Source: XYA12-FULL-58-9 sp001798605 (lineage in GTDB: Bacteria > Myxococcota > XYA12-FULL-58-9). From it: a stretch of 14,559 bases of DNA. The position numbers and the translations under genes are program-made. Below, piece by piece: positions 14,191 through 14,559 of the stretch. The notes below the pieces were generated by a model. It was not told where the DNA came from. It saw only the letters and a list, made by a program, of their open reading frames with translations, and did not search any database. Location: NCBI GenBank assembly GCA_036736205.1, contig DAINMX010000163.1:1-14559 (forward strand), read 5' to 3'. Numbering within the stretch: position 1 is the stretch's first letter; each line of letters starts with the position of its first letter.

Positions 14191-14213
14191 CATCATGTCG
14201 GCACCTCCGGAAG

Positions 14214-14559
14214 TTAAGGAAATTTGGGCAACGGAGGCACAGGCATCCACAGGACGCGGTCTTTCTTGTATTGCAGGTGTGATGCAGAGCCACGTTCGGC
14301 GAGTAGATGCATCCCCTCGGTACGGATCTGGATCTCCACTGGAAACCCGGATGAACTGACCACCGTGGTGTGGATGGACTGATAGCCATTGGGTTTCGGT
14401 GACGCTATGTAGTCGTTGTATTCTTGCTCCAAGACCGCAAACGCGTCGTGAATTCGGCTGACCAGTCGGTAGCAGTCGCAGGTGGTTCGAAAGATCACGC
14501 GGATGCCGATGATGTCCAGAAGCTGGTGAATGCCAGCACCCGTATAGAACATCTTGCCC
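14214..14559 (-). CDS. RelA/SpoT synthetase domain, partial and short at the C-terminus
   Basis: The frame enters from beyond the right edge and reads LLDIIGIRVIF, then YNDYIASPKPNGYQSIHTTV and PVEIQIRTEGMHLLAERGSA, the second half of the (p)ppGpp synthetase domain. The conserved NGYQSIHT and EIQIRT motifs are intact, so synthetase chemistry is possible if the missing N-terminal half is normal. About a dozen residues after the usual end of the domain (ASHLQYKK) it stops at 14214-14216. The TGS, helical and ACT domains of long RelA/SpoT are absent, which fits a short synthetase or a truncated long enzyme. The tail residues (VLWMPVPPLPKFP) match nothing I know, and could be out-of-frame sequence after a break. 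Context on the right is not visible. Confidence 0.8.
   Translation of the reverse strand, partial: GKMFYTGAGIHQLLDIIGIRVIFRTTCDCYRLVSRIHDAFAVLEQEYNDYIASPKPNGYQSIHTTVVSSSGFPVEIQIRTEGMHLLAERGSASHLQYKKDRVLWMPVPPLPKFP

Larger units (their letters stand above)
13609..14213. other. Non-coding stretch with short tandem repeats
   Basis: About 600 bases without a convincing gene on either strand. Frames that are open here show no ribosome sites or family motifs. It holds three short tandem duplications (listed separately) and an AT-rich core around 13800-13870. The reading frame 13896-14282 overlaps the RelA/SpoT domain on the other strand and looks like a chance frame. Confidence 0.6.

Noticed and set aside
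13896..14282. 128-residue plus-strand frame
   Set aside because: It overlaps the RelA/SpoT domain on the other strand, has no ribosome site and no motif.
1..14559. CRISPR array, tRNA or rRNA gene, insertion-sequence transposase
   Set aside because: No regularly spaced repeats, tRNA-like TTCGA arms with matching acceptor, rRNA blocks or transposase motifs were found on either strand.

Overview
The window looks like a draft, metagenome-style contig from a GC-rich Gram-negative bacterium. A member of Myxococcota or a neighbouring deltaproteobacterial group is my best guess. It rests on a TolB-like/PDZ exported protein with the C-x4-C-x3-G motif common there, lipoprotein leaders and the general gene mix; nothing in the window fixes taxonomy. 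Draft quality shows directly: a 100-base run of N at 3064-3163, at least two probable frameshifts in otherwise good genes, and a switch of gene identity inside about 200 bases at 11133-11345.

Layout. 3-2045: exported TolB-like/PDZ protein, then a nucleotidyltransferase of the AbiEii/DUF6036 type. 2202-2413: a small Cys-rich lipoprotein-like reading frame broken at a run of eight T. 2478-4604, minus strand: an S41-type protease lipoprotein (frameshifted near its leader) followed across the N gap by a HELTH zinc peptidase. 4812-8650, plus strand: the centre of interest, an ArsR-family repressor, a DUF318/ArsP-type permease, a CxxC thioredoxin-like protein, an ArsF-family lipoprotein with CPTC, an ArsG-family DsbD-like membrane protein, and a CoA-binding protein. 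Two near-identical operator-like sites stand before the repressor and before the permease, so the permease and probably the genes after it are likely under its control. 8706-11132: a nearly leaderless small exported protein, an AAA_14/DUF4143 ATPase, and an AT-richer polyferredoxin membrane protein. 11139-11345: an internal fragment of an MgtE magnesium transporter. 11340-12690, minus strand: a PAS-PAS-PAS-GAF sensor that is frameshifted and cut off at the MgtE fragment. 12921-13608: a 29-residue membrane peptide and a rhodanese-like protein without its catalytic Cys. 13609-14213: non-coding with short tandem repeats. 14214-14559, minus strand: part of a RelA/SpoT synthetase domain running off the window.

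How the genes work together. By family knowledge, ArsF and ArsG homologues belong to organoarsenical (nitrophenyl-arsenical) resistance sets. Here they sit with an ArsR regulator, a two-Cys permease and a cytoplasmic CxxC protein, which suggests a thiol relay across the inner membrane: cytoplasmic CxxC protein, DsbD-like ArsG homologue, periplasmic ArsF homologue, with the permease for export. The relay is inference. The set resembles described arsenic modules and should not be called new without comparison; the shared operator, the added CoA-binding protein and the three-Cys repressor are the parts worth checking.
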